Source: Bacteroidota bacterium
GTDB lineage: Bacteria > Bacteroidota > Bacteroidia > Cytophagales > Cytophagaceae
Assembly (NCBI GenBank): GCA_023428135.1
Contig: JAEYZG010000034.1
Location: 65,151 to 129,150 of the forward strand
DNA: 64,000 nucleotides
Direction: 5' to 3'
Under the pieces are notes generated by a model. The model was not told the origin of the DNA. It saw only the letters and a program-made list of their open reading frames with translations, and did no database searches. This document shows positions 15,954-25,073 of the stretch, piece after piece (the first letter of the stretch is position 1; each line of letters opens with the position of its first letter). The position numbers and the translations under genes were made by a program.

Positions 15954-17825
15954 ATGAAGTGTTTTAAACTACTATTCCTCCTTTTGATATTTTCTTTCAC
16001 TGGACATGCCTTTGCCAGCAGTGTTTTTTATTTGAATGAGAATACAACAGATATGAGAGAGGATAGTATTTTCAGCTATTTTAAATTTTATAGAGATGCG
16101 TCAAATCAACAATCTGTTAATCAGCTTAGGCAGAAAAATTTTCAAACCTACAACTACTACCAATCCAGTGAATTTGATAAGAACTCAACCTATTGGTTCA
16201 GAATAGAAGTCACCAATAAATCAGAAGACCACAAGGAATGGTTTTTTGAAATACTTGATCCTCATATACAAGCTATTGATGTTTTTGTTATTTATGGTAA
16301 TGACACCACTCATTTTTCAAAAACCGGCTATCTGAATGAGTTTTCATCAAGAATTTCGAAACATAAAAACTTCATATTTCCTATAAAGTTTTACAAGAAT
16401 GAAAAGGCAACCATCCTTTTTTCAATAAAAAATAATTATTTCACGCGACCTGACATATGCATCCGAACGCCTCAGAAATTTCTGGATTACGCTTTAAGTG
16501 AATATTATTATCTCGGTATTTTTTACGGCATTCTACTCATCATGTCCGTCTACAATATATTCATCTATTTCTCAACAAGAGAGAATGTCTACTTATATTA
16601 TGTGGCTTACGTAGTATCCTATTCTATAAATTCTTTTTCTGAAGATGGCCTTGGCTTTCAATATGTGTGGCCTGATTTTCCAGAATTCAATGAGTTGATA
16701 CAATATGCTCCGATATTGCTGATTACGGCATTTGTCTTTTATTCAAAAACCTTCCTTTCTCTTAAACAATACGCTCCTAAGCTAAGACGAGGGATAGATA
16801 TAAGCCTTATCATATACTGTATCATGTTTTGCATAAACAATTTTTTCCTGCAGATCTCATGGATAAGATACTTTTATCTCCTTCCCTTTATACTGATATT
16901 CATTGCTGCAATTACTGCCACCAAAAAGGGGAATAAGTCTGCTAAATATTTTATTCTTGCATTCTCATTATTCCTGATATCATTTTCAATTTTTATACTA
17001 AGAATAAACGGATTTGTCGCGACAAATATCTATACGGTATATAGTCTTAATTTTGGCTTTCTTCTTGAAGTCGTATTATTCTCATCAGCGCTTGGACAAA
17101 GGTTGAAAATTGAAAAGGAGGAGAAAACGCGCATTGACAAAATGCTCATTCTGCAGTTGCAGGAAAATGAAAAACTCAAAGATTCAATCAATCAGGAACT
17201 GGAACTTAAAGTCAGAGAAAGGACAGAAGAAGTCAACCGAAAGAACAGGGAACTAGCTATTGCCCTTACCAATCTTGAAGAAAAAAGTAAACAGATAGAA
17301 GAGCTGAATAAGCTTCTGGAAATTGACAACAAAGCTTTAAACCAAAACATCAAGGATATTACCAAGGCTCGTCTGATGCTCAAAGACGTTACACTTGACG
17401 AATTTCAGAAGATATATCCTGATGAAGAAAGCTGTTTTAAATATCTGTCTGAAATTAAATGGACCAAAGGTTATAGTTGTAAAAAATGTAGCAATAAAAA
17501 TTCATCTGCAGGCAAAACTCCATACTCTAAAAGATGTACAAAGTGTGGTTATGATGAATCTGTAACAACCTATACCATCTTTCACAATTCAAAACTTCCA
17601 ATTACACAAACATTTTACCTGTCTTATCTTGTATTAGCCAATAAGAATATTTCATCACATGAATTATCCGAAAAGCTTGACTTAAGACAAAAGACCTGTT
17701 GGGCATTTAAGAAGAAGATTATAGATTCAATTAACAGTTCAGGAACTGGCAAACTGAATTCAAAAGATTGGGGCAAGATATTTTATAATAGCAATACAGT
17801 CAAGGAGCAATCCCGTCCTGCTTAA
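15954..17825 (+). CDS. 7TMR-DISM receptor fused to IS1595/ISXO2-type zinc-ribbon DNA-binding domain
   Basis: The ATG at 15954 is preferred over GTG 15903 and ATG 15936 because it starts a signal peptide (MKCFKLLFLLLIFSFTGHAF). The protein is 623 residues. An extracytoplasmic 7TMR-DISMED2 domain (about 25-175) is followed by seven hydrophobic helices (about 185-395). A long coiled coil (about 400-475) follows, rich in charged residues as in receptors that feed kinases. Instead of a kinase, the C-terminus (about 485-600) matches the N-terminal part of IS1595/ISXO2 transposases: FQKIYPDEESCFKYL, ribbon Cys509/512 and Cys528/531, then an ISSHELSEKLDLRQKTCWAFKKK helix-turn-helix. No DDE catalytic domain is present. 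It is probably a membrane-bound DNA-binding receptor; this function is inferred. Confidence 0.8.
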   Translation: MKCFKLLFLLLIFSFTGHAFASSVFYLNENTTDMREDSIFSYFKFYRDASNQQSVNQLRQKNFQTYNYYQSSEFDKNSTYWFRIEVTNKSEDHKEWFFEILDPHIQAIDVFVIYGNDTTHFSKTGYLNEFSSRISKHKNFIFPIKFYKNEKATILFSIKNNYFTRPDICIRTPQKFLDYALSEYYYLGIFYGILLIMSVYNIFIYFSTRENVYLYYVAYVVSYSINSFSEDGLGFQYVWPDFPEFNELIQYAPILLITAFVFYSKTFLSLKQYAPKLRRGIDISLIIYCIMFCINNFFLQISWIRYFYLLPFILIFIAAITATKKGNKSAKYFILAFSLFLISFSIFILRINGFVATNIYTVYSLNFGFLLEVVLFSSALGQRLKIEKEEKTRIDKMLILQLQENEKLKDSINQELELKVRERTEEVNRKNRELAIALTNLEEKSKQIEELNKLLEIDNKALNQNIKDITKARLMLKDVTLDEFQKIYPDEESCFKYLSEIKWTKGYSCKKCSNKNSSAGKTPYSKRCTKCGYDESVTTYTIFHNSKLPITQTFYLSYLVLANKNISSHELSEKLDLRQKTCWAFKKKIIDSINSSGTGKLNSKDWGKIFYNSNTVKEQSRPA

Positions 17826-17839
17826 TCCTTACATTACCC

Positions 17840-18364
17840 CTACTTATTTAACAGAGGATAATATCTTTCTCTTATTATATTGAAATGGTGCGTCTCATGA
17901 CCAATAATTACAAAGCCCAACCCTAACACAGATATTTCTCTGTTAAAACAAACTCCTTTACTAAGATACATCTCTTTCGAAAATGATTTAAAAAGCAGTA
18001 TAGAAGATTGTCTTACTATAATTAATTCATCTATCAAATCTTTAAAACTTCTGTTTTTAGTGTCTGCGTTACTAGCAAGCAATGCCTCGTCATACCCGGG
18101 CAATACCGTATCGTCTTTTCTGGAAAACCTTAAAGCCCTGTAAGACTGTATTCGCTCATTATCTATAATGTGTTGAATAATTTGTTTAATAGTCCATTTT
18201 CCGGGCTCATACACCTGGTCACCTATTTTATTAAACAAAGAAACATCAAGCATTTTAAGATTCTGCACGGATGAATTCATGGCTGTTACAAGATCCTGTT
18301 CTTCTACCAGATCTATATACTTGTCGAAGAAATCCGGCATCGGATTTATTTCTGATTTATTCAT
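17840..18364 (-). CDS. DinB-family protein
   Basis: The 174-residue four-helix-bundle protein belongs to the DinB/YfiT-like superfamily, whose members are metal-dependent enzymes such as thiol S-transferases. The family hallmark KWTIKQIIQHIIDNERI contains the first metal-site His. A later GHETHHFNII segment near residue 155 supplies the HxxxH pair. It is cytoplasmic, with no signal. It converges on the 7TM receptor gene with a 14-base gap. The substrate is unknown. Confidence 0.82.
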   Translation of the reverse strand: MNKSEINPMPDFFDKYIDLVEEQDLVTAMNSSVQNLKMLDVSLFNKIGDQVYEPGKWTIKQIIQHIIDNERIQSYRALRFSRKDDTVLPGYDEALLASNADTKNRSFKDLIDELIIVRQSSILLFKSFSKEMYLSKGVCFNREISVLGLGFVIIGHETHHFNIIRERYYPLLNK

Positions 18365-18647
18365 ATAGTGTTAAAACAGATTAACTAATTATGTTTCTGC
18401 AAATATAAAAAATTGATCATCCAGCAAAAGGTTCTGGTAGAATTCTACTGAAGATTGTCTTTCTTTTCTATATTTTTAAAACTGGAAAACTTAAACAAAT
18501 AAGATTATTAGCCCAGCATCTTCATTCTTCCAATTAGAGAATATTAGTTTATTAAAAATTTACTTGCTAACAAGTGTCATTTTAGCTTTTCCTATTTTTT
18601 TATTGTGAATCTTCATACTAGACCAGATTTATTTCAATCAAACAGAA

Positions 18648-18851
18648 ATGCTCTTCTGGGCATTATTTCTGATCATAATGTTACCCTGCGGTACACTTAT
18701 AGTATTATTAGGAAATACTTTAATACTAATAGGGGAAAAAATAAAAAGTGAATTTGTATTTTCAATTGGCATGTTTGCTGCTCTTTGCAGTATCTTCTAT
18801 TGCATAGGTGGAATTGCCAGGCTTATGCTAATTTACATTGTCACAAGTTAG
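18648..18851 (+). CDS. Small two-helix membrane protein
   Basis: The 67-residue protein contains two hydrophobic stretches (about 2-28 and 38-64) separated by a short charged loop (GEKIKSEF). I do not recognise a family. The high hydrophobicity argues that this is a real integral membrane protein rather than a chance ORF. No partner gene is obvious. Confidence 0.5.
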   Translation: MLFWALFLIIMLPCGTLIVLLGNTLILIGEKIKSEFVFSIGMFAALCSIFYCIGGIARLMLIYIVTS

Positions 18852-19044
18852 AGATTGTAATTTCAAAGATAATTATCGCTCACTTTCGCTTGTTTAAACA
18901 TATTTTTCAATTTAAAAAAAAACATTATCCAGTAAAAACATTTTAAATAAATCAGTTAACTTTCCTTTACAATTTTAAGGGATTAAATAAACTAAAAATT
19001 TTATCTCTCTTGTACTATACAATTCAATACCTTCCAAAAATTTC

Positions 19045-19097
19045 AGGAGGTATATATGCAAATCAGTTTTTTAGACTTTTACTTATTATTCATTTAA
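19045..19097 (+). CDS. Possible 13-codon mini-ORF with strong Shine-Dalgarno
   Basis: A perfect AGGAGG (19045-19050) lies five bases before ATG 19056, which opens MQISFLDFYLLFI and stops at TAA 19095-19097. It is 16 bases upstream of the gene at 19114. Strong Shine-Dalgarno sites are unusual in Bacteroidota, so it may be a translational coupling or leader element, or chance. Confidence 0.3.
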
Positions 19098-19113
19098 ACT
19101 TTTTTCACTTACT

Positions 19114-19446
19114 ATGGATAAATATACTCAAGATTCCAGCTATATAGGGATAGTTCAATCAGATGGATCCAGCGTTTTAATTGAAGAACAGATTTACCCC
19201 ATTCACTATGAATATTTGTGCTATACCTTTAAACCTGAGAGCAGAATCAAAGGCAATCTGAGATTGGAAGCGAATATTATAGCTGGCAACATTGCACTTG
19301 CTCCGGAACATGGACAAGTAATTGTAAAAAAGATCATCAAAGGGATAGCCTATTTCGAAAACAATGATTTGTATTGCGAAGTAAGGTTACTCTGTCCATT
19401 GTCAGGTCCAACACATGTTTTTGTCCCTCAGATACTGCTTATTTAA
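19114..19446 (+). CDS. Hypothetical small protein, beta-rich
   Basis: I do not recognise this 110-residue protein. It has no signal peptide or membrane helix. The composition is beta-strand-rich with alternating hydrophobic residues (SYIGIVQSDGSSVLIEEQIY, GQVIVKKIIKGIAYF) and two late Cys residues. The short size and compact pattern suggest a single beta-barrel or sandwich domain. It converges with the ATPase gene downstream with no terminator seen. Confidence 0.5.
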   Translation: MDKYTQDSSYIGIVQSDGSSVLIEEQIYPIHYEYLCYTFKPESRIKGNLRLEANIIAGNIALAPEHGQVIVKKIIKGIAYFENNDLYCEVRLLCPLSGPTHVFVPQILLI

Positions 19447-19493
19447 TTTAACTAGACCAAGTTCTCTATTTATAACATTAATCATATAAGTAA

Positions 19494-20687
19494 CTACCCA
19501 ACACCGTCTGTCTTCTTAAAATATGGTTGATTGAAATATTGCTTTCTGAACCACAATTCAAAAGCAGGATCAAGAAATTCAAAGGTATTATTTATTTCAT
19601 GTACAATATCAGCATTCAAAAGGACAACTTTATTTTTACTGACATTTCTTGGAGTTCCGAGCTGATATGTGTTCATAACCTGGGCTGAAGTAAGCTGGGT
19701 TTCGCCTTTCGCTATTGCCTTAAGGAGATTCAGCTGAGTTCCACTTACAGACTCTACCTCTTTCTGATAAAAAGGACTATTGGCCTGAATAAGCTCCAAA
19801 AGAGCGTTCTCAATATTGACTCTTGTGGCTACTGGTAAAGCACTATTCCAGGTATAGTGTGCCAATTGTTGTACATACCAGGAATGGTTTTTCATAAGCA
19901 GAGATATAAGTCTTGCATCTTCTTTACTTATTTCTTTATTTGTTTCTGCGAACTTAGCAGTTATAAATTCAACCCAACGGTCCTCTTCTATCTTTGGAAG
20001 AAGCATAATGTCTCCAAACCTGTAAAAAGGCTTTGATGGATTATTAAAAATATCAGCCATCATATGCCTCTTGCTTCCGAAGAGACAATAAGCTACGTTT
20101 TTCTGCCTTTGCCAAACCGCACGGAGTTTCTTTTCAAAATTCTCATAATCATTATAACCGGAGATATTTTGAAACTCATCAAGACAGATAATCCATTTGA
20201 TGCCTTTTTTTTGTCCGATGGTTTCCGGAAGATTTAAAATCTCCTCGCTGTGTTTGCGAAGATCCTTCCAGTCAAAACTAAGACTGAAATCATTTTCTGG
20301 GTCAAGCCCCAAACTTATTTTGGGAATAAGTTTTTTAAATAATTCTTTACCATATCCAATCCACTCCTGCCACTTGCCAGAAGAAGCTTTTATAACCTCC
20401 CTGGCATACGTTTCAAGAAATTCCTCCTGGCTTCCAAGAGTAAAGAGATCAATTACAACAGTTCGGTATTCTTTCGGATATTCTTTTTGGATTTCAGAAA
20501 CCACTTTTTCAACCAGTGATGACTTCCCCCACCTGCGGGGAGATATTATAGTAGTATTTATTCCATTCAAAAGATTATCTTTTAAGCGTTTTACTTCGTT
20601 TTCCCGGTTTGTAAATGCTGTAGAAGATACAGTATTACCATATGCAAAGGGAGATATGATCATAGGACCTTTATGTATTATACTCAT
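19494..20687 (-). CDS. AAA-type ATPase of the COG1672 group
   Basis: The 397-residue protein begins with the typical PFAYGNTVSSTAFTNRENEV entry and a modified P-loop SPRRWGKSSLV (about residues 50-60). A Walker B IICLDEFQNI (about 167-176) and the sensor-like YCLFGSKRHMM follow. The C-terminal third forms a winged-helix region (about 300-390) ending FWFRKQYF-like. This matches the COG1672/archaeal ATPase group, which in bacteria is often encoded singly and is linked to DNA or toxin-antitoxin-like functions without a firm role. No partner gene is adjacent. Confidence 0.8.
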   Translation of the reverse strand: MSIIHKGPMIISPFAYGNTVSSTAFTNRENEVKRLKDNLLNGINTTIISPRRWGKSSLVEKVVSEIQKEYPKEYRTVVIDLFTLGSQEEFLETYAREVIKASSGKWQEWIGYGKELFKKLIPKISLGLDPENDFSLSFDWKDLRKHSEEILNLPETIGQKKGIKWIICLDEFQNISGYNDYENFEKKLRAVWQRQKNVAYCLFGSKRHMMADIFNNPSKPFYRFGDIMLLPKIEEDRWVEFITAKFAETNKEISKEDARLISLLMKNHSWYVQQLAHYTWNSALPVATRVNIENALLELIQANSPFYQKEVESVSGTQLNLLKAIAKGETQLTSAQVMNTYQLGTPRNVSKNKVVLLNADIVHEINNTFEFLDPAFELWFRKQYFNQPYFKKTDGVG

Positions 20688-20770
20688 TGGTATTATACCT
20701 AAAGGTACAAAAATAATATCCTGACTACTAAATTGATGTAATAATATTCAGCAGTACCAATTGATTTTTT

Positions 20771-21013
20771 TCAGTTAAAAGATACTTGATAGTAAATAAA
20801 ACAACCACCTAGTATTATTAAGGAAACAATAGACAAAAGAAGGACAGCTAATGAATAGGAAATATTTACCAAAGTGCCTTTGTTTCTCACCTTATTTGCA
20901 TATAAAGCAGTATGTTTCAAACTAAAAAAAAAACACCAAATAAACCGGAACGCCAATAAAGATAAAATATAGACCAAGAAAAGCCCATAACATATCATTC
21001 GTAAGACCTCCAT
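20771..21013 (-). CDS. Small membrane protein, hypothetical
   Basis: The 80-residue protein has two hydrophobic segments (about 5-31 and 50-76) with a basic loop (HTALYANKVRNKG) between. I do not recognise a family. It lies 27 bases downstream of the response regulator gene on the same strand, so it may be the last member of the sensor operon and serve as an accessory membrane protein. That link is inferred from spacing only. Confidence 0.5.
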   Translation of the reverse strand: MEVLRMICYGLFLVYILSLLAFRFIWCFFFSLKHTALYANKVRNKGTLVNISYSLAVLLLSIVSLIILGGCFIYYQVSFN

Positions 21014-21040
21014 GTAAAAGTATCATATTGATATAAAAAA

Positions 21041-21472
21041 TTAATTCAGTTGCCCCCCAATCATTTTCATTATCTGAAAATGCATAAAATTATCCATTGA
21101 CACATTACGTTTTGTATTTTCATTAAAATTAAGAGGTTTGATAATATAACCTGTCACTCCGAACTCATTGCCTCTGCTTCTGTCCCTGTCTTCATTGGAG
21201 GTGGTCATAATAAATATTTTAACATTATTAAAGGTTTTATCATTTCTAAGTTCTGTCAGAAATTCACCACCATTCATTTTAGGCATATTGAGATCAAGGA
21301 CGATGATATCCGGAATAGGAATTTTATTCTTACCTTTCAAAAGATCAAGTGCTTCGATTCCATTAAAAGCTGTATGTAAAATAATCGGCAGATTGATTTT
21401 TTTTAAAGCACGTTCAAAACTAATGACATCCAATTCATCATCTTCTATTAACAAAATTGAAATTTCTTTCAT
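21041..21472 (-). CDS. Single-domain response regulator (CheY/Rcp1-like)
   Basis: The 143-residue receiver domain has the acidic pocket E10-D11-D12, the phospho-acceptor D60 in IIVLDLNMPKM, the Thr/Ser switch in IFIMTTSNED and the conserved Lys in GYIIKPLNF. No output domain follows. The 10-residue loop before D60 (KGKNKIPIPD) is typical of Rcp1-type regulators that work with phytochrome-like kinases. It lies 17 bases downstream of the CHASE3 histidine kinase and is its likely partner. Confidence 0.92.
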   Translation of the reverse strand: MKEISILLIEDDELDVISFERALKKINLPIILHTAFNGIEALDLLKGKNKIPIPDIIVLDLNMPKMNGGEFLTELRNDKTFNNVKIFIMTTSNEDRDRSRGNEFGVTGYIIKPLNFNENTKRNVSMDNFMHFQIMKMIGGQLN

Positions 21473-21489
21473 AAGAATTACTACTTAGT

Positions 21490-22965
21490 TTATACTGGTA
21501 GGCCAACTTTAATGGCAGGCCACGTAAAGATAAAGGCAGCCCCTTCCCCTTCATTGGAAACTACTCTTATAATACCTTTCTTGTCTTCTATAATTTTTTT
21601 CACAATTGATAATCCAATACCAGTACTTTCAACTTCATGTTTCTCACGTAAAGTCTGAAACAGTCCGAAAATTTTATTATGATATTCAGGGGATATCCCT
21701 ACTCCATTATCTTCCACAGCAAATTCGACCCCATCAGGAATCTCCTTTGAAGTAATCGTTAAAATCCCAGGTTTGTTACCTTTATACTTTACTGCATTGC
21801 TTATCAAATTGGAAAATACTTGTTGAATTCTCAATTTCTCAGTAAAAATCACTGGCATCTTATTGGGCAGCCTTACTTCAAAATCATCAGGAACAATAGA
21901 ATCGACAATATCTGCAAGCAGTTCATTCATATTTACTTCTTCAAGAGGCTGACTGGTTCTTCCAATTTTTGAATATTCCAGCAAACCATTTATGAGACTC
22001 TCCATACGCTCAACCCTTCCCTTCAGTTTATCCAGATATTTATGCATTTCGGGAGATAATTCATTGCCATAGTCTTCCTCCATCCAATGGACCAGATTGT
22101 ATATACCTCTAAGAGGTACCTTTAAATCATGAGAAACTACATAAGCATAATTATCCAATTCGAAAAAGCTCTTTTTTAGCTTCTCTGACATAACATTTAA
22201 AGAATCCGACAATTGAGACAATTCATCTTTTTCAGTGTCTTTAATTGCTTCAAATTGACCTTTAGATATATTATCCGCAAGGCTAACCATAGACTTAATT
22301 CTTTTTATGATAATATGAGTGATATAAAAGGCACTTAATACCCCTACTGAAATTGTAATGATTGCCAATAACATTGTGACGCGCTTAGCTATAGCAATAG
22401 ATTCGTTCAGCTTTTCTCTCCTGGCTTTTCTAACCCTGTATTCGGTTTTATCGAACTCTTTGAAATTTTTCGAAATCTCATCGGTCATTTTTTTCCCGAA
22501 TTCTTTTCTTAATTTCTGTTCAAAAAGAATTTCATATTCTCTTGAAATTACTTTAGGATTAATTTGTTTGAACTTAGCCTGTATTAGATCATTGGCATAA
22601 ACCAGCCATTGATTGTGCAGCTTCTGAATTTCATTGAATCTGGTTACCTGAGCAGGAGAATCAGAGATGAGCTTCCGTTGTTCATCCACAATACCTCCCA
22701 GCTCTTTTATACTTGAGTAATAAGTATCTAAAAATGATTTATTCTCTGTAAGCAAATACCCCCTGAAATTAGACTGCATTTCGAGGATATTCTTATGAAT
22801 TTTAGCAGAGTTACGAATAATAGCTTCAGACCTGGTAAGGTACTCTGTGTTCCTGTTCACATCTGAAGAAAGTTTAAGATTGACTCCAAAACTAATAAAT
22901 GAAAAAATGATGATCAGAGAAAAACTTGCTATTATTTTACCGGATAACCTAAGTTTCATAAACAA
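21490..22965 (-). CDS. CHASE3-HAMP sensor histidine kinase
   Basis: The 491-residue protein contains TM1 at about 9-29 and an extracytoplasmic CHASE3 helical domain (about 35-185) with the signature RGYLLTENKSFLDTYY. TM2 (about 192-215) and HAMP (about 216-265) follow. Next come a HisKA-type dimerisation helix with the phospho-His in YVVSHDLKVPLRGI, and a HATPase domain with N, G1 and G2 boxes (FSNLISNAVKYKG, VEDNGVGI, STGIGLSIVKK). This is the phytochrome-type HisKA branch that pairs with single-domain regulators, as found directly downstream. The signal is unknown. Confidence 0.93.
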   Translation of the reverse strand: MFMKLRLSGKIIASFSLIIIFSFISFGVNLKLSSDVNRNTEYLTRSEAIIRNSAKIHKNILEMQSNFRGYLLTENKSFLDTYYSSIKELGGIVDEQRKLISDSPAQVTRFNEIQKLHNQWLVYANDLIQAKFKQINPKVISREYEILFEQKLRKEFGKKMTDEISKNFKEFDKTEYRVRKARREKLNESIAIAKRVTMLLAIITISVGVLSAFYITHIIIKRIKSMVSLADNISKGQFEAIKDTEKDELSQLSDSLNVMSEKLKKSFFELDNYAYVVSHDLKVPLRGIYNLVHWMEEDYGNELSPEMHKYLDKLKGRVERMESLINGLLEYSKIGRTSQPLEEVNMNELLADIVDSIVPDDFEVRLPNKMPVIFTEKLRIQQVFSNLISNAVKYKGNKPGILTITSKEIPDGVEFAVEDNGVGISPEYHNKIFGLFQTLREKHEVESTGIGLSIVKKIIEDKKGIIRVVSNEGEGAAFIFTWPAIKVGLPV

Positions 22966-22995
22966 TATATAACAGGTTAATATTGTAAATGTTTT

Positions 22996-23034
22996 AAAAC
23001 AAAAAAGGCATCTACAGGTTATGTAGATGCCTTT
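22996..23034 (-). terminator. Terminator downstream of tRNA-Thr
   Basis: A perfect 12-bp stem (23004-23015 with 23023-23034) is followed on the minus strand by TTT and a further T-rich stretch. It begins five bases after the tRNA 3' end and is upstream of the histidine kinase gene. Confidence 0.85.
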
Positions 23035-23038
23035 AGAG

Positions 23039-23111
<73 letters not shown>

Positions 23112-23198
23112 TTTACTTTGTTTTTGCTTTTTCGTTTGCCTTAAAAGCGAGTGCAAAAGTATAGGACTTTTCGAAATATCCAAAACATTTTAAAAAAA

Positions 23199-25052
23199 TT
23201 ATTTTTCATTTTCTGCATCTTTTATCATTTTCAACTGACCTTTTAGCTCATCTATCTCATTTTGAGCCCCTTCAATTTTTGAATAAAATTCTTTTTTTAG
23301 CTTGTCCGCTGCTGCAGATTTTGCAAAAAATTCAAGATTGGTATTCAAACGATCAATTTCTTGTTTCAGCACTGAAATTTTGCGGTGAATTTCTTTCTCT
23401 TTTTGATAAAGTTTTTTTCCACCTTCAGGATTTGTTTTTAAAGCATTAATCTGAAGACTTAACTTTAACTTGTCTACTTCAGACTTATCCCCTTCAAGAT
23501 GACCAATGAAATTATCAACAGCTCTTTGATATCTTGCATTGATATCTTTCATTTCCGTTTTGGGCACAAAACCTATTTTTTTCCATTCATCCTGGATAAT
23601 TTTTAAATCATCCGGATTGGAATCCTTTTCCGAATTAAGGTTTTCCAATTTTTGAATAAGAGCATTTTTCTTATCCAGATTATCTTTAAACTCTTTTTCA
23701 TGTTCTGCCTGCAATTCTCTTTTCTTATTAAAGAAATGATCACAAGCTGCTTTAAAACGTTTAAAAACAGGTTCTTTTTCTTTAATTGGCACAGGCCCGA
23801 TTGCTTCCCATTCTTTCTGAAGATTTTTTAACTCAGTAGCTGTTCCGCTAAAATCAGTCTGGTCTTTTAATACTTCAGCTCTTTCGCACAAAGCAATTTT
23901 CTTCTTAAGGTTTTCCTCTTTTTCTACCTCAAGATGTTTGAAAAATACTTCTTTGTTATGGAAAAAGGATTTACATGCACTCCAGAATTTTTTTGATATC
24001 TCTTTTCCTTTGTCTTGAGGAACACCACCTGCCTGCTTCCACTTCTCCTGTAGTTCCAGCAGTTCTGCTGTCTTCTGTTTCCACTCTTCAATTCTGCTTG
24101 TCTGGAATTGAGCAAATCCGGCAATAGCCTCGGCCAGTTTTATTTTAACTTCAAGATTTTGCTCCTGACGTTCTCTTAGCTCTTTATAGTATTCACCTCG
24201 TTTCTCATAGATTTTATCAGAAGCTACTTTGAATCTATTCCAAAGAACTTCTTGATCCTCCTTAGGAACCGGGCCTATATTTCTGAATTCCTCATGAAGA
24301 ACTTTAAGTTCTCTAATCAGAGCATTTACTGTCTGGCCAGATTCCGCAAGGCCTTCAGCTTTTTCACATATTTCGATTTTAGCTTCTAGATTTTTCTTTC
24401 TATCCAGTTCCTTCAGTTCAAAATATATACTTCTGTTATTGTAAAACCGCTCTACCAGTGCATTATAGTTAGCCCATATTTCTTGAGTATGAGCAGCGGG
24501 GACTGAACCAATTTTTCTCCATTCTTCCTGAATTTCTTTAAGCGAAGTTATGCTTGTCTGAGTTTCCTCAGCAGAGATTAAAGTTCTGAGTTTATCAAGC
24601 AATTCGTTCTTCTTCATCAGATTTTTTTCCTTATCCTTTTCCAGATTAAGAAAGTGTTCTGATAATTTGTGACGTAGCTGATCATATTGTTTATCAAACT
24701 TTAAACTCACATTATCTCTTCGATAATCAAAATCGGTTTCTTCTCCCCCATTGGCAAGGAATTTATTTAATGCTTCATTCTTTTCCACTTCCAGCAAATG
24801 ATCATAATGATATTTAATCTGCTTTAGCATTGAAGATGCTTTGCTGAGATTTTCATCGAGCTTCATGCTTTCAAGCATCTTTAGCAAATCTTCTTTTGAA
24901 AGTTGTGATAGATCACTAATATGTTCATGGGCATGTTCTTCATCATGAACATCCATTTCATCTATCATAGATTTTACAGGAGTAGCCACCTCTTCGACCT
25001 TTCCACCTTCCTTTATCTTGTCATTTCCCAAAAGTTCTTTTTCCTTGCTCAT
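23199..25052 (-). CDS. DUF349 repeat protein
   Basis: The 617-residue, highly charged, almost entirely helical protein is built from about six DUF349 units of about 70 residues. Each carries a W-K-x-I/A-G-x-V/G-P core, for example EWRKIGSVP, KWKQAGGVP, EWEAIGPVP and EWKKIGFVP, followed by a phenylalanine-rich helix (FKAACDHFFNKKR). The N-terminal ~60 residues are acidic and His-rich (DVHDEEHAHEHISD). A C-terminal coiled coil (about 540-610) ends the protein. DUF349 proteins are common in Bacteroidota; the molecular role is not established. It lies 21 bases downstream of the YqgE/AlgH gene and is probably co-transcribed. Confidence 0.9.
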   Translation of the reverse strand: MSKEKELLGNDKIKEGGKVEEVATPVKSMIDEMDVHDEEHAHEHISDLSQLSKEDLLKMLESMKLDENLSKASSMLKQIKYHYDHLLEVEKNEALNKFLANGGEETDFDYRRDNVSLKFDKQYDQLRHKLSEHFLNLEKDKEKNLMKKNELLDKLRTLISAEETQTSITSLKEIQEEWRKIGSVPAAHTQEIWANYNALVERFYNNRSIYFELKELDRKKNLEAKIEICEKAEGLAESGQTVNALIRELKVLHEEFRNIGPVPKEDQEVLWNRFKVASDKIYEKRGEYYKELRERQEQNLEVKIKLAEAIAGFAQFQTSRIEEWKQKTAELLELQEKWKQAGGVPQDKGKEISKKFWSACKSFFHNKEVFFKHLEVEKEENLKKKIALCERAEVLKDQTDFSGTATELKNLQKEWEAIGPVPIKEKEPVFKRFKAACDHFFNKKRELQAEHEKEFKDNLDKKNALIQKLENLNSEKDSNPDDLKIIQDEWKKIGFVPKTEMKDINARYQRAVDNFIGHLEGDKSEVDKLKLSLQINALKTNPEGGKKLYQKEKEIHRKISVLKQEIDRLNTNLEFFAKSAAADKLKKEFYSKIEGAQNEIDELKGQLKMIKDAENEK

Positions 25053-25073
25053 GGTATTACCTTTTAAAAATTT

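Noticed and set aside
20197..20724. Plus-strand ORF of 175 codons opposite the AAA ATPase
   Set aside because: It lies opposite a well-supported ATPase gene and its translation shows no recognisable domain.
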